Origin: Corylus avellana
Taxonomy: Eukaryota > Streptophyta > Magnoliopsida > Fagales > Betulaceae
Length of the DNA stretch: 64,000 bases
Direction of reading: 5' to 3'
Assembly: GCF_901000735.1 (NCBI RefSeq)
Contig: NC_081542.1
Span: 9,238,216 to 9,302,215 of the forward strand
Shown: one piece after another, positions 22,970 through 37,017 of the stretch
How the letters are laid out: the number at the start of each line of letters is the position of its first letter
How positions within the stretch are numbered: the stretch's first letter is position 1
Position numbers and translations under genes: made by a program
Notes under the pieces: model-generated
Database searches by the model: none
Seen by the model: only the letters and a program-made list of their open reading frames with translations
Told to the model about the DNA's origin: nothing

Positions 22970-23267
22970 AGTGAGAATAACAAACCTTAATTTGGTATTT
23001 GGGATTACGTAACTTAACTATAATTTAGGTTATGTAATTTGGATGTTTTATTTATTTGGGATTCTGTAACTTAACTATAATTTAAATTATATAATTTGTA
23101 TGTTTTATTTTTGTATTTTTAACAAAAATAAAACATCCAAATTACATAACCTAAATTATAGTTAAAGTTACATAATCCCAAATAAATAAAACATCCAAAT
23201 TACATAATTTAAATTATAGTTAAGTTACATAATCCTAAATACCAAATTAAGTTTTGTCATTCCCACT
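22970..23267. mobile_element. Foldback MITE (TA target)
   Basis: 298 bp that is an almost perfect inverted repeat. The left arm runs from AGTGAGAATAACAAACC through AACTTAACTATAATTTAGG, and the right arm is its complement ending CATTCCCACT, with the turn near 23113-23128. Each arm itself holds two copies of a TAACTTAACTATAATTT unit. It is flanked by TA on both sides (22968-22969, 23268-23269), compatible with a Tc1/mariner-type (Stowaway-like) MITE, although the termini are not the usual Stowaway sequence. Confidence 0.75.
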
Positions 23268-25700
23268 TATTAGATTATTGGGAGTGTTTTTTCTTTGGAA
23301 AATGAGGCTTATCTGTTTTGCAGGCAATGTGTCTCATGGACTTTTTTTTGCCAATTATCATAATGAAGCCATTGAGGAGCTCTTCTATGATGGGCTCAAA
23401 AACCAGAGAGGGTTCCAAGAGAGAAATCATCACTCTTGCAAGTCGCAAGGCAGAGCGAAGAAGCACACATCTCAGTGGCCATTCATTTGGTTGAGGACAA
23501 GGATGTATGAGAGCATTTCTACTCATATTTGTTGTTTTTCATTAATATTTGTAATCTATGATTGATTGAAATTGATCAATAAATAAGGATTATGTGTTAT
23601 GATAGGATTTTGCTTCTTGAAGTATAAATTTGTGTCACAAGTTTGAAGGATATGCTAATTTTGTGGGGTGTCTTTTTTTTTTTTTTTTTAATATGATATG
23701 TTGTACTCATTTGAACTTTTTATTTTGTTGAACTTGTCTTGATTCATAAGTTACCACATAAAGTAAGAGACATCAAAGAATTGAACAATCTTTCACACCC
23801 TTCCCAACTCTAGGCCTACTTATTTATAATAGAAATATAAGTATAATGGTGTTGGGTCTTCTACATGGGCTGTTGGGTTTCCTAGGCTTCGGTCTAAGGG
23901 TGGGCTAATGTGAATACTCTGTGGGTCCTGATTCGGAGTATGGGTCGGTGATAAGAGCAAACCATGGCTCCAATCACGTACCAAAGGCTTGACACGTAGT
24001 AACTAGAATGGATTTTCGGTGGACATGGGCTGAATGGGTTTATTTAGAAACTACATCATGTGTAAGCTGGATCTCAATATTATTATTAATCTGTCAAAGA
24101 GGGATGATTAATCCAGATAGAGTGTTCCAAACTTCCAAGAGAGTTGATTCATCAGTCATCACTCTCGCAAACAAACACCAATCTCATTAGCCATTCCTTT
24201 AATCTGGTACATGCACACTAATTTATAAGGAGGCTCCTAACTCTTAAAATATTGATTAAGAGTTGCACATATTAAATCATATGCATAATAATAATAATAA
24301 TAATAATAATAATCATGAGAAGATGATTTTCACACATAAAAATAACAATACATATACCAAAAGACTACTATTTGTCCTTCCTAACATAAGAAAATGAGTG
24401 TATGAATACTAAATCCAACCCAGAATGACAAAACAACTCTCTTCTCTTCTCTTCTCCTGCACGAGAATCACCCCACTGGAGAGATATACTACTTCTCCCT
24501 TCTCAGTTCTTTTCTTTAAATACAAATGTGAATTCTAGGTCAATTGAGAGACCTATTGATGTGTATTCTTCTGAAATTGAGAGAATTTCTGATCCTAATA
24601 TTTATTCATCTTCATTCATCTTCATCTCTTGAGCATTCGGTTTCTCAAGCTAGGCATGTACATCAGGAAACACCCACTTCATTCCTCTCTCTTCCAGCAA
24701 CCCTTGAGAATACTCTATCGAATGCTCTGCTACTTCAGATATGTCCCCTGATTCCGCAATTATAGAAGATGTCCCTTAGGATCCTTCAGATGTCCCTCAT
24801 GATCCTTCAAATGCTCTTTTCCAGCAGGTTACATCCATTCAACTTGAACCTTCATTTCCTTATATTGTCACTCGGTCCATGACAATTATGCTGAAAATTA
24901 TCCTAAAGCCTTGTGTTTGTTAAGAGGTTTATGTTCCCTCTAAGAACCTATCCAATCCATCCTGATATGAAATTAACTTTGGCAACACATTTAAAATAAT
25001 AAATGCCCGAGTAAAATAAAAGAAATTAAGAATACTCAAGTATGAGATTTAAATTAAATGGCTAAGCTTCTATTGTCGAATCTCGAATGATTCTTGGCTC
25101 ATATATTGAAGTGAAAAACATTGCCTATTTGGTAGTGTTAGAAAACTCTTTTACTTCTCAAACGATGAAAACTCTATTCAAATATAAGTTTGGCTTGTTT
25201 GGGATTGTTGTGGGTAATAGAGTTGATGTGAAATTTGTCTCTAGACCTTAGCCAAAAAGTTCTACTAAAAAGCTGTTCAGCTATTTGGTAACTACATGCC
25301 TTTTAAGTGTTTTGACATAAAACTTCAATAGCTTGAACAAGCCTAATCCAGTCTCGTTGCTAAAACTTGATACTGAAGCAACCTTGCTAGTGCTAGACCT
25401 GTTTAGACTGTTTAAAGTAACAATGAAACAAAACCAAAAAAGCAAAAAGACAAAAATAGACTGTAAAGCGGCCAAAGAACAAAGTCAGGAGCAGCTCCAG
25501 CTTCATCATCGATTAGTTCCCTTGCTCGTTTTATAAAAGGGGCAAAGCACAAAGCAATGGTTTAAGAATTCTGAAAATAATTTGCACCAAATGTCAATAG
25601 AAACCAAAGTGACAAAAGCAAAGTAAAATAACAATAGGAAATCAAACTTCTAATCCATATCTTGATTCCATATTCCAGCTTAAAAATAACAAAGAAACTA
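23268..25700. other. Intergenic DNA with a weak copia-like remnant
   Basis: Short degraded frames. At about 24540-24960 the broken translation includes SDVPHDPSNALFQQ and FPYIVTRSM, resembling the linker between integrase and reverse transcriptase in copia elements; this is weak. The phrase TTCCAAGAGAG with ATCATCACTC or CATCACTCTC occurs at about 23413 and 24135, hinting at duplicated repeat DNA. An ATA trinucleotide run lies at 24285-24313. No intact gene was recognised. Confidence 0.35.
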
Positions 25701-26069
25701 CAATGTGATAGGATTACATCATTACAAGAGCATGATATAATTACAAAGAAGAGAACGCTTTAAACAACAAACCCATTATGACCATCAACGATTTAAAAGC
25801 CAAACATAAATCAGACTCGGTGTGTGCCGTCATTTGTACATATCATGCTCATCAAAATCTGATTAACAAGAAGTTGACATCGTAACACCCAGGTCAGCAA
25901 AAATTGGGTATCAAGCCACTATATATCTCTGTGTATCTGTGTATCTCTATAATAATAGAGGTGCCATATAAAACTTACGCCACCAATTGACTTCTTAATC
26001 AGTTAACGTCTCAATACCGTCTGCTCTTGAAGAAACAAAATATAGACAGGCACATCAAAGAATTCATTA

Positions 26070-29000
26070 TCAGCCACTTGTCAAATCATCTTCACTGTCT
26101 TCGCTTTCATCACTGCATTTTCAAATTCCAGCAATCAACTAATGCGACCAACAAGTTTTACGCACATTTGTAAAGGCAAAAGGAAATATGTAAACAGACA
26201 CATGGGCATAACTTTATGCAAGCATCTACTGGCACATCTATTTTTTATTAGATCCCTTAGCAATAGATAGAGGTCATGTTACCATTGCACAAGATTATAC
26301 CGTGTTGGAAATTCTATTCCTGCATTTAACTATTATAAACCAAAATTATAAATCATCCGCTAGCAAGAAAAGGATTTTTTTGGCAGCTTTAACCAAAAAG
26401 ACCAAGCCAACTTTCCATGGGTATAAAAACACATTTATTCGGATAGAAAAAAGTAGCAAGCAGATATTTCAAGATAGTGCCACATCATACACAAACCTTG
26501 CATAAAGCAGCCGCCGAAAAAGAGTTAGAATTTTATTTTATTTATTTATTTTTAGAACCCTCTTTTGTCAAGTGAGAGGCTTTAGGTGTAATGGGATTTT
26601 TTTTTTCACTACAATTTCAACGTGTGCTTCAAGCCCAAAATCAATGGAATTTCTTGCATCTTTATTAAAAACCTAAAAACACTAAAACAACAACAAAATC
26701 AAATAGATAACAGTGCTAAAAAATTAACATATATAAGTTAAGAGGCTTGAATGTATAACATTCGGCACTTATCAACGTCTCTTACATACTTTTTTGTGTA
26801 CATGGGGACGCCTTACACTTTTAATGAAATTTCGAATAATTATAAAAAAATTGGATGAAATGCGACATTATAGTCTACGGTTGCTTTGTGAACCACAAAA
26901 GCAGTGTATATAGCAACAACAAAGGTAGTGAAAGAAGCAATTTGGTTGAGAGGTTTGGTCAATGACTTGGCATTACAACAAGATGTAACAAGTCTTTTGC
27001 AATAGCTAGAGCGCAATACATCTTACTAAAAATCAAATATATTATGAGAGGATTAAACACATTGACGAAAATCGCCACAACGAAAAATCCGATGTATATG
27101 TTAACTGAACCAATTCTGATTCTTAAGTTCAAGCATTACTTGGACTTGATTGGTGTTTATAGCTAGTGATTACCCTTAGGGGTTCTGGAAGAGATTTTAT
27201 GTTGTGACTTGATTGAATTCAAATCAAGGAAGAGATTTGTGATGTGACATGATGTTAAATCAAATCCCGTGGGCCCAGCTAGTGTTCTTTTTCAATGTTT
27301 TTTCTCATGTATACGACAAGGCAAAACATTTATGTCCATTCACATTCTAGAGTCGGCATAAAGTATTTGACAATATATACCTCTGTTCAGGATACTTTGA
27401 TAGACGTCGAGCATCCAAGCCTGTGATAAATTTCTGTGAAGCTTGAACGTTTTCCGCACCTGGAAAATATAAACAACAAAATTATAGAAATAGCACTTCC
27501 TCTTTGTTTCACCAATTAGCCTAACTGAAATATTTGTGAGGATAAACAGTAATTGCCCACTTGAATAGTCAAGGCAATAGTGAAAAACTCGTTTAATTTA
27601 TCATTGGGTCATTGAAGGACAAGTACATGGCAGAAAAGTGAGATAAAATTACAAGAGTAGAAGAAAATACCCTTTGATAATTGGAAAATGTGCAGAGCAC
27701 ATCTTTCTGCAGCAAGTCTCACAGGAGTACTTCCATCCTTTAGACACTCAGCAAGTGAGGGTCCTATAACAGTAACATGGGCCATAATGGCCAATGGATT
27801 TGACTGCAACAGATTTTACCACGTATAAAGTGCTTATAAATTTTCAAAGAAATACATGCAATACAATTCCTAATTTCAATAAACGAGTAAGCTCAACCAC
27901 GTACTTTTGCAACTGCTTTTAGACCAGATAATGCCCTTCTTCTTACTTCACTGGAGTCATCATGCAACGCTGACACTAGGGATGAAAGGATATCCAGATG
28001 TGCAGTGGTGTTAGATGGATCACTTTGAATTAGATGAAGTAGAAGCCTTCCTAATGCCTTTGTTGAAGATTCACGAAGCCGGAACTGTTTGAGATAGTGT
28101 TAGAAATTGGCAAAAGTAAAATTATAAAATGCATCTTTTTTTTTTTAAATAAAAATAAAAATAGTAATTGGCCCCCAAGGGAGGCGGATAAAATGTATCT
28201 ATATCAGGAATAATTTACCTTCTCATCTTTCAATGTTCCCTTCAGGTGTTCTACTATAAACCGAAACAATGGAGACAGACTGATTGTGATGGGGTTGTGT
28301 CTGAGCAACGATGAGATTGTGAGGACTGAACCATGCCTTGCAGACCAACTAGGAGATGAAGCTAAATTTGAAAGTTCCTGAAGCAGGTCAGTCAGCTGAG
28401 CATCTTCCATGTACTGTGATATCATCAAGGGAAAGTCAGGAACAGACACAACATTAATTAATATGAAGACTGCAATATGTAAAATCTAAGATAAATATGT
28501 ACCAAATAGTGATTCGTTTAAAGAAATCAAACAGAATACTGCAGGCACAATGTCGGTGGAAGCAATATAGATTTACAATTAGAAGTCAATAGAAAGAAAA
28601 CAAGAAAATATATGAATTTTCATATTTGCCGGTCATTTTCATAGTGAAACACTGACAGAAACTTAGATACAGCAGAGTTGGTTGAGAAAGTTTCTTATAT
28701 TATCCACATGGTACCTGCGATATTATCCCCAATATGCTTGCGGCAGATATTCGAACTTGGTCATCATCATGATGAATCATATCCTTTAGGAGAATGAAGA
28801 CACGACTTCTAACATCACTGTTCACATTCTTTCCAGCATGCTTTAGGACACCCTTTAAAGCAGTCAGAATGGCTTCCCGGACACCACCATCTGATGCCTA
28901 AAAGTCAACAGCAATGTCACATAATCCAGATTTGCATTCAACATGCAGCATGATTATAGAATGACAATCCTCACCTGCAAACTGGACAGGAGATCCCCAA

Positions 29001-32000
29001 CTAAAGGGTCGACTCTGGTACTGAGTGCACTGAGCTTTCCAAGTGCAAGGGCAGCACTTGAACGAACAGTCCTGCACTCATATACAATCTAATAAGCAAC
29101 CAAAAAATGAAGCATAAAAGTTAAAGCAATAACCTGCACAAGTAACGATATTCTACCATGATTAGAACAAAGTAAATAAACTCAACAAGCATTCAAATGT
29201 TATTCATGTGATATAATAATTATGTAAATTTCACAACCCAAACATCAATGAATATGTAGATCACTGAAAAGTAGAGGATATCATAATCATATACCACATA
29301 GAAGAATCTAAGAATCAAAGAAAGCAGTGCATATGTTAAGGAGTAGCAGCAACTCAGTATATGCAAAGCTAACCTTGTACTATCCTGTAGGCACTTAACA
29401 AATGTCGTCTGAAGCTGAGGAAGAAAAGGCTTCAAGGCCATTCCACCCTTTCTTATTATGATGCTTAAAGTAGACAAAATGGCACTCTTCACCTGCCAGG
29501 GGAACCGATCACCTATGATCCGGATAAGGGGCCTGTAGTTTTAAGCAGGCGATAACCACAGTCAATATTCATAGGAGAATAACATGTCTTAGCACAATGA
29601 TAGGAAATCAAGATTTAGAATACAATCTACATCCACTAAATTGCCATTGTACATACCCTGTTATTGGGATGACAAACTCCTTCAGTGCTTGTACACTAGT
29701 CACTTCAATCAACTCCCCAAGACCCAATGCTGCCTGCTCTCTTAATTCAGCAGACCCACTAATGAGACCCTAAAGGTGCAAAATAATATCAGAGGTTGAA
29801 CTTCCTAAAATGTAAAAGGAAATGGATAAAAGTATATCGGAGTACTTGGAGCCATGGATAAAAGTTTCTGAGACAGATATTGATTTACTACGGTCTTGTT
29901 AAATTTGTTTTCAACGTGGACGGAGAAGGAAATAACTTGAAACAAACAAGGTTGAAATCTCCTGACTTTCGGAAGCCACAACTTGTGTAAGGGATGAAAT
30001 TTGTAATTATATGATTCACTACATCCTGATGTAGATCTAATGGTTCAATGCAGCATGAAGCAAAAGATCAAATTGACTTAGAAACCAGAGTTCAAGAAAA
30101 TTTAGAACTGAAAAGCCTTCGCATGTTAACAGGATGAGTTAATTAAGGAAATTGAAAAACAATCAACAGCCACAATAAATTTGTCTTCCAAGTATCTGGC
30201 AGCAATAAATTAAGGGGTGAAGCTCATGTCCTTTTTGCTCCGTTATTGAGCCATACAGACACATTATGCTAAATTAAACAACCAGAAGTTTGTTCATAGA
30301 CACTTAAGGAAAGCATGACCAAGATCATTTACTCAATAAGTTTTATATCCCCACCAAACAAAAATGACGAAACAAAATATTAATAACTGAAAAGACAGTT
30401 GTATGAAATGTTCTTTTGCAACATAGTGAAGCAGAGCTTCTAAAATAGAAGAGGAAGAATACTTGGAGAAAGATTGGAAGTAATGGCTGAAGTGCTTTCG
30501 GCAGACAGAATCCAGGTATGAGAATTGGTCCTCCCTGCAGTTCATGAGACATTATTCTATATATGTTCAGATTGATTAACCTTCCACACAAGAAATCTAA
30601 AGAACACAACATCGACTCTTACTGAACTAAAGCATCAAACAAATGTAAACATCTGAACTACTTCTCACCTTCTTTTTCCTACGCTCTTTATCTCTAGATG
30701 TAGATACAGCATCACGCACTATTTTTACATATGAAGGAAGTACCTCCTTTGGAACTGAACTGACAACCCTCGATAAAGCTTCCCAAGCAACCTGTTGAAC
30801 AGAATATAAGATGCAATCTACAATGTTGAGATCAACAGAAAAACATTAATTACATGTGGAATATACCAGAACAGTAGCTGAATCCAAATCACTAAGCAAG
30901 ATGATCAAGGTAGATATCATGTTTGGTGCTTCATCAACCAAATACAGTTTGCTGTTTTTGAAGAAATATCCTATCAAATAGGAAGAACTTCTTCGGATTG
31001 AAGCCTGAAACCATAGAGGTAATAAAAACAGTGAGAGAGAGAGAGAGAGAGATAGAGAGAGAGAGAGCAGCACAAAAACAGTCACTTCACAAAAACTACC
31101 TGACTATCACCAACACCTTTAAGAAGCTCCAATATCAGAGACTCAACACCTTCCTCATCAATTACTAAGACCACTGTTTCTGCAGCCTCCTTTGCCAAAG
31201 TTTGAACATCCTACAATGCAAACACATTACATAATCTAAAAGATAAACGGGCAAAAAGAATGGAAAGCAGAATTGCGATTTCTCCTTAAAGGTAAGATGA
31301 AAAAACTGCTGTGGAAATGTTATCTATTCATTTAACTGGCATACCTTGTCATCACCACCCATTGCAGAGAGTAAAGCAGGAAGAACTGTACCAAGGTGAC
31401 AGTTGAGACCAGGTCCAGCAACTTCTGCCAAAGCTCCGAGAGCATGTGCATTAAAGGCACTGAATATGTATGAAGAAGTTTCAGTGAAAGAAGTGACTAA
31501 AAATGCACATAGAAATACATTTAATAATTTGAGAAGGAGACGCATACGAAAGGGGAAGATGGACCAGCTTGGGCAAAATATGAGGCAAAACAGCAGTAGT
31601 CCTGACACTGATAGAAAAATGCAGTAATTTAGCACTGGAAGTAGAATATAAAGATATTCAGATAAAAGCAGAAACTGATCATATGCAGGAGGGACGGATA
31701 ATTTACCTTAAGATTTGTTTGAGGCCATCAAGGGCAGTATCAGAAGTTTGTTCATCCTCCAGGGCATGCAGAAGAGTTGGAACAATTTCATCAATTGCTT
31801 GCAATCCAGCACTCTATATCAAGACATTTTATTATTCTCTAATTTGCAAACTACCATTTTGAAATTATAATCCGAAATGATGACAGAAAATAGATAAAGC
31901 ACCTTGTAAAGAGTACTGAATGCTAAGCCCGCAGATTCACGAACCTCAGGCATGCTTTCAAACAATAGAAGTAACTATGAATTTCATATTCAAACAAAAA

Positions 32001-35000
32001 TTGAACTAGATCATTTGGCAAATCAAAAAGAGATGAAACATACCTATCACAGAGGGCAGTCTGAATAGTAAGAATTAGCCCATCCATGAAACTCAATAAC
32101 TGACTCTTACCAGCACTTGCCATCACCTCACTTAGACCAATGCATACACCCTGCCAGTCGTGAATGTTAGATTTTATAAAAATAAAAAATAAAAATAAAA
32201 ACAATATTTTTTTTTTTTGATAAGTAATGATGATGATATAAAAGAGCGCAAAGGGGCGCAACCCATATACACGGGAAGTATAAACTGAGAGCGCCTAGGA
32301 AGGAGAGAAATGAAAAAGAAAATCAGAGAAACTAATCACTAAAGGAGCTAGCCAAGCGGCCGTCCAAGAGTAAAGAGTACAAAAGAAGAAATGAGTCAAT
32401 TCCTCTATGGTCCTAGTGGAATTTTCAAAACATCTAGCATTTCGTTCATTCCAAATACACCACATAAGACACAGAGGGATCATCTTCCAAACAACCGCGC
32501 TTCGAGAGCGACCTCCCGACCACCAACTAGCAAAAAAGGCCCTCACCCGGCTAGGCATGACCCAAAGCAATATAGATTTGTGTTCTTTCCTTTTTTTCCT
32601 TATATATGACAAAATGAAGTAAGAACTTGTAGAAAAATGTTTAGATAACACACGAGAGAGAGAGAGAGAGAGTTACATTTCTTTACATGCAAAGCATCCA
32701 CCTTAACGCTTTATTCAAAAATATGCCAGAAAGAAAATAATAATCCGTAGAAAAATGTTATCATAAAGGGGAGAGAGAGAGAGAGAGAGAGAAAGGAGGA
32801 GATAAGTACTCTAGATGTCAATGATACATAGCTCACAAACACCAACAAAATGCTAAGCTTTTTTTTTAAAAAATTGTATACTTAATCCAAGTTCTTTTAC
32901 AGACGTCCATGTTTTTGTTCTTTTCTTTTTACAAGTCATTTATGAAAAGGAGGAGAATGGTAAAAAACCTTTTTCTAGAGATTTAATCATGATCACATTA
33001 ACTTCAACCCCTGCAAAAGTACAACTATTCCTTCCCTCCCAAATTGTGCACACAAGATATGATGGAATAGCCTTCCAAATTTAACTACTCTCACCAAGAC
33101 CAAATTTCCTTGTCTGCACAGAAACCAATTGACAACTGTGCTTGGCATCACCCATTTAACTCCAAAGAGAGGAAAAAAAGAAAAAAAACCAAACGACCAT
33201 GATTCTCCTGCCAATAAACAATGGAGCACAATGTCATCTATTGCTGGCCACTTGCCACACACATACAACACCAAACCACAACAAAATTTTCCTCAGGAAG
33301 ATTGTCCACCTTCAAACCTTTCAAACAAAAAGTCCCAACCTTCTCAAGAACCTTTACACCCAAAGACAACCACTCCTACTTGACCCTTGGCAGCAAAAAA
33401 GATAAAAAAATTTACCAGATTGTGATAATCTCCAACGTCAAAGGAAATATGAAGTACAAAGCATCAAGAAACGCTTCAACTCATTCGCCTCCGAATCCAG
33501 AAAGGCTCATAAGAATGTAGGATTCCAATACAAATTCTATACCCATGTACGAAACAACAGAAGCCTCTTTATCCATGGCCCAGCAAGAAAGATCAGCAAA
33601 CTGATCATGCAAAGGAGAATCTCCACACCGTGTATCATTCCAAAAGTCAACCCTTAGACCATCACCAGAGGCACAAGTCATAAGATCTTCCAACTACTAC
33701 AGTTGTCCAGTAACCCTGAGTTCCCCCTTATTTTCCCCCAACACATCTCCACAATTAATCCTATTCCTCACCGTAACACCATAACTATTTTCCTAATAAG
33801 GCTTGGTTAAAGGTGCTCAACTTTCGAATGCCCCATACCCTAATCCACCAAGTAAAACTTTACACTCTTCTCCCCACTCTCTAGACAAAAGGTTCCATTG
33901 AAGTTTCTGTAAGGCATACAGCAAAGATAAGAATCCCATTGATAAACAGGATAGTGTGCTTCTAATAAGAGTTTTTGAAAAGTAATAATGTTATAAAACA
34001 GAAGCGCAGAGGTGCGCAACCCATATACACGGGAAGTATAAATAGAGAGCGCCTAAGAGGGAGAGAAATGAAAGAGGAAGTCAGAAAAACTAATTACTAA
34101 AGGAGCTAGCCAAGCGACCGTCCAAGAGTAAAGAGTAAAAAAGAAAAGATGAGTCAATTCCTCTATAGTCCTAGTAGAGTCCTCAAAACATCTAGCATTT
34201 CTTTTAATCCATATACACCACATAAGACATAGAGGGATCATCTTTCATACTACCGCGCTTTGAGCACGTCCTCCCGACCACCAGCAATCGAACAAATCCC
34301 TCACTCTGCAAGGTATGACCTAATGCAACCCAAAGAGTTAACCTCCCACCCTTTCCGGTTTGCCATATGCCTCTCCAATTTTTATTTTTTATTTTTTATT
34401 TCTTTTATTTTTTCAATATAGAGTTCCAGATTCCTCAAACCTTAATAGCTGAACCCAAATTCAATCCTAGAAATTTAATAGCATCTGAAACACTTCCCTG
34501 ATACTTCAGATTCAATTTGGAATATAATTTCAATTTGTCTCACATTCTCTTTAATTTTTAAAGAAGATAATATTTTACCTCGCCTCTCTCCAGCAGAAAG
34601 AAGAAAAGATCAACGAAACATAAGTATGCTACATGAAAAAGATAATTGGGTAAGTATGTAGAGTAAATTGTAGCACGCTTTGTGATATATGAGCAAATTC
34701 AAACCAATGCATAAACTAAGAAAAAGATAAATTTATATCAACACTATTTTTTTGAAACAAAAGAGAAAAATAAGACCTTCTAGTGGCCAAAAATAAATTC
34801 CAATAAGGATGTTGACAAAAGGCACTTAAAAATGTTCTTGGCAGCACAAGGATAAGTTTTATCAGCTGGGGCACTTCATGATAAGAAAATTTATTTCATA
34901 GGTATAGTTGCAACACCAAAAAGACTAGTGACAAGAGAAAAGCAAAACAAAAAATAAAGCAACAAGAAGAGAACATTCTCACTTGTCTTCTGCTAGTATT

Positions 35001-36986
35001 AGGGTCCTTCAGCCCTAGGGATAAAATTGGGATGATCAAAGGAAGTACTCTTTCACCAAGCTTCCTAACAAGCTCACCAAGTGATCGTCCAGCAACCTAC
35101 AAGAGCACAATAGCTAATTAAAAGGAAACTTGCAGGTTCTGGCTCAAAGAAAATGGATCACCAATATTCGAGTGCGAACCTGACGCCTTTCAGAGGATGA
35201 TGACGCAAGAGAAGTAATTAGAGTATTCATTAAAACTGGCATAATTTCTTTGAGAGTCTTTGGAGTATTTGCCACTATAGTTTTCCACACATGTAAGGCA
35301 GCCTGAGAGAAGACACATTTTGGTTTACATATGAAATATGCAACCAAAATAAAAACATCGTATCTGGTCATGTGAAACAAATAATTATGTTGGTTTTTTA
35401 CCTGACGCACAGATATGCTGACATCACTCCGAACCATATATAATGCAGCAAGAACTTCATTACGCTTATCCCTTCCTAGAACCTCAATGATAGCACGTCC
35501 CTGTGCTTCTGTACTAGCACCTTCATCATCGCTACCACCCTCAAGCAAAGCTTTTCCAGATGTTCCAGCAACCTGGAAGAAATACAAATCTTCTAACATG
35601 ACAATTCCCAAAGAATTCCCATAAAAGCAATACTGAAAGTAAGTGAGAAGCATATACTTTAAACAAGAGATCACCCAACAGTTCCACGGAGCTCTGTCGA
35701 ATACGCCAACTATCATTGAAAATACCATCTTCCACGGCTGGCAGGAGTAGAGGCAATGACCTGGGAGGAATAATAACAGTTACGGGAATATGAAGAGGAA
35801 CTTGTCAAATGCAAATAAAACCATCATGAAAACATTCAGAGGTATTCAGCAAATATTCCAAGTTACAGCAGACTTTCATACAGAAAGAATTTCATGACCC
35901 ATGACTTAACAACTCAAAATAGGGCTTGACAGAGAAATTAATCACCCATTCACAACAGGCTTTGATATTCACAAATTTGAAAAGATTCCAGGATCTTTAG
36001 AAGTTTCAACGTCATTCTAGAAAATTTGTAACACAACAATATTTTGCCTTCATTCTAGAAAGTTCATTTTGAGTCCCTTCCAGCTTATTCAAAACATTTT
36101 TCAAAAACTAAAATGTGAGAAAGGCATAGAATATATTCTTAATCATGAATACATTACTACATTTAAGTAAACAGAGAGAGAGAGAGAGAGAGAGAAGGGA
36201 GGGAAAAGACATCATGTGTAGCATAAAAATCCAAAGAGTGCTTACGTTGTTGCATAATGCTCAACCAGAACATGCCCAGCACCTAGTGCTGCCTCACGTA
36301 CAGATTCATTCTCATCGGCCAGACCTATAGAGTACAAGCAGATATTCTATTCAGAAAATAGCAAAAAAAAACCCTCAAAAGAGAGGATGCAAACTAAATA
36401 TTTTAAGCATAAGAAAAATTCCCAAATGACGCCGCACTTACCATCTAATATAGCAGGCAGAACCTGTTGCAAGTAGTTCTGGAATTGGACGCCTAATGAC
36501 CTTGGCAAATACTGCAAAAAATATCGATAACCAGGCAACAATTACAAAGAGCCACAGATGCAAACACTTCTGGCAGTAGTGAAGAGCCATAAAAAATGAT
36601 GCGTTTACCTTGAAAAGTGTTAAATATCCATCGCGTACAGATGCTCTTTGATGAGAACAATTTCTAATAATATCAGGAAGTACATGCTCAAAGTACACAG
36701 TCCCAAGAGCAGCTAAAACCTGGGGATGGATAAACATGGACCTCTTATTACTAAATAATTATGACAGGAGAAAAGAGTCAACTATGTAGCACTTTCAGAA
36801 TGGAGCAGCATCTGTATTGGATAGACATCAGATACCAGTCCTTCCACTTCCCAACTCTACTACTACAAATCAAATAATATCTTCTCTTCTTGAGGCATTG
36901 TTCACTAAAGTTTTATTACTTCAATGATAAAATACCCCTAAAACAAGGGTCTATGCTTGTGTTTCAAAGGGTGAACACAAGGGTTT

Positions 36987-37017
<31 letters not shown>

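Noticed and set aside
23254..23565. ORF of about 100 codons overlapping the end of the hairpin MITE, with an alternative frame ending RKAERRSTHLSGHSFG
   Set aside because: The start lies in the MITE, neither frame matches a family I know, and similar text near 24135 suggests repeat DNA.
36171..36195. GA-repeat runs next to GCN1 exons (also 31030-31070, 32652-32673, 32771-32792, 36986-37014)
   Set aside because: Ordinary intronic microsatellites, with no evidence of function.
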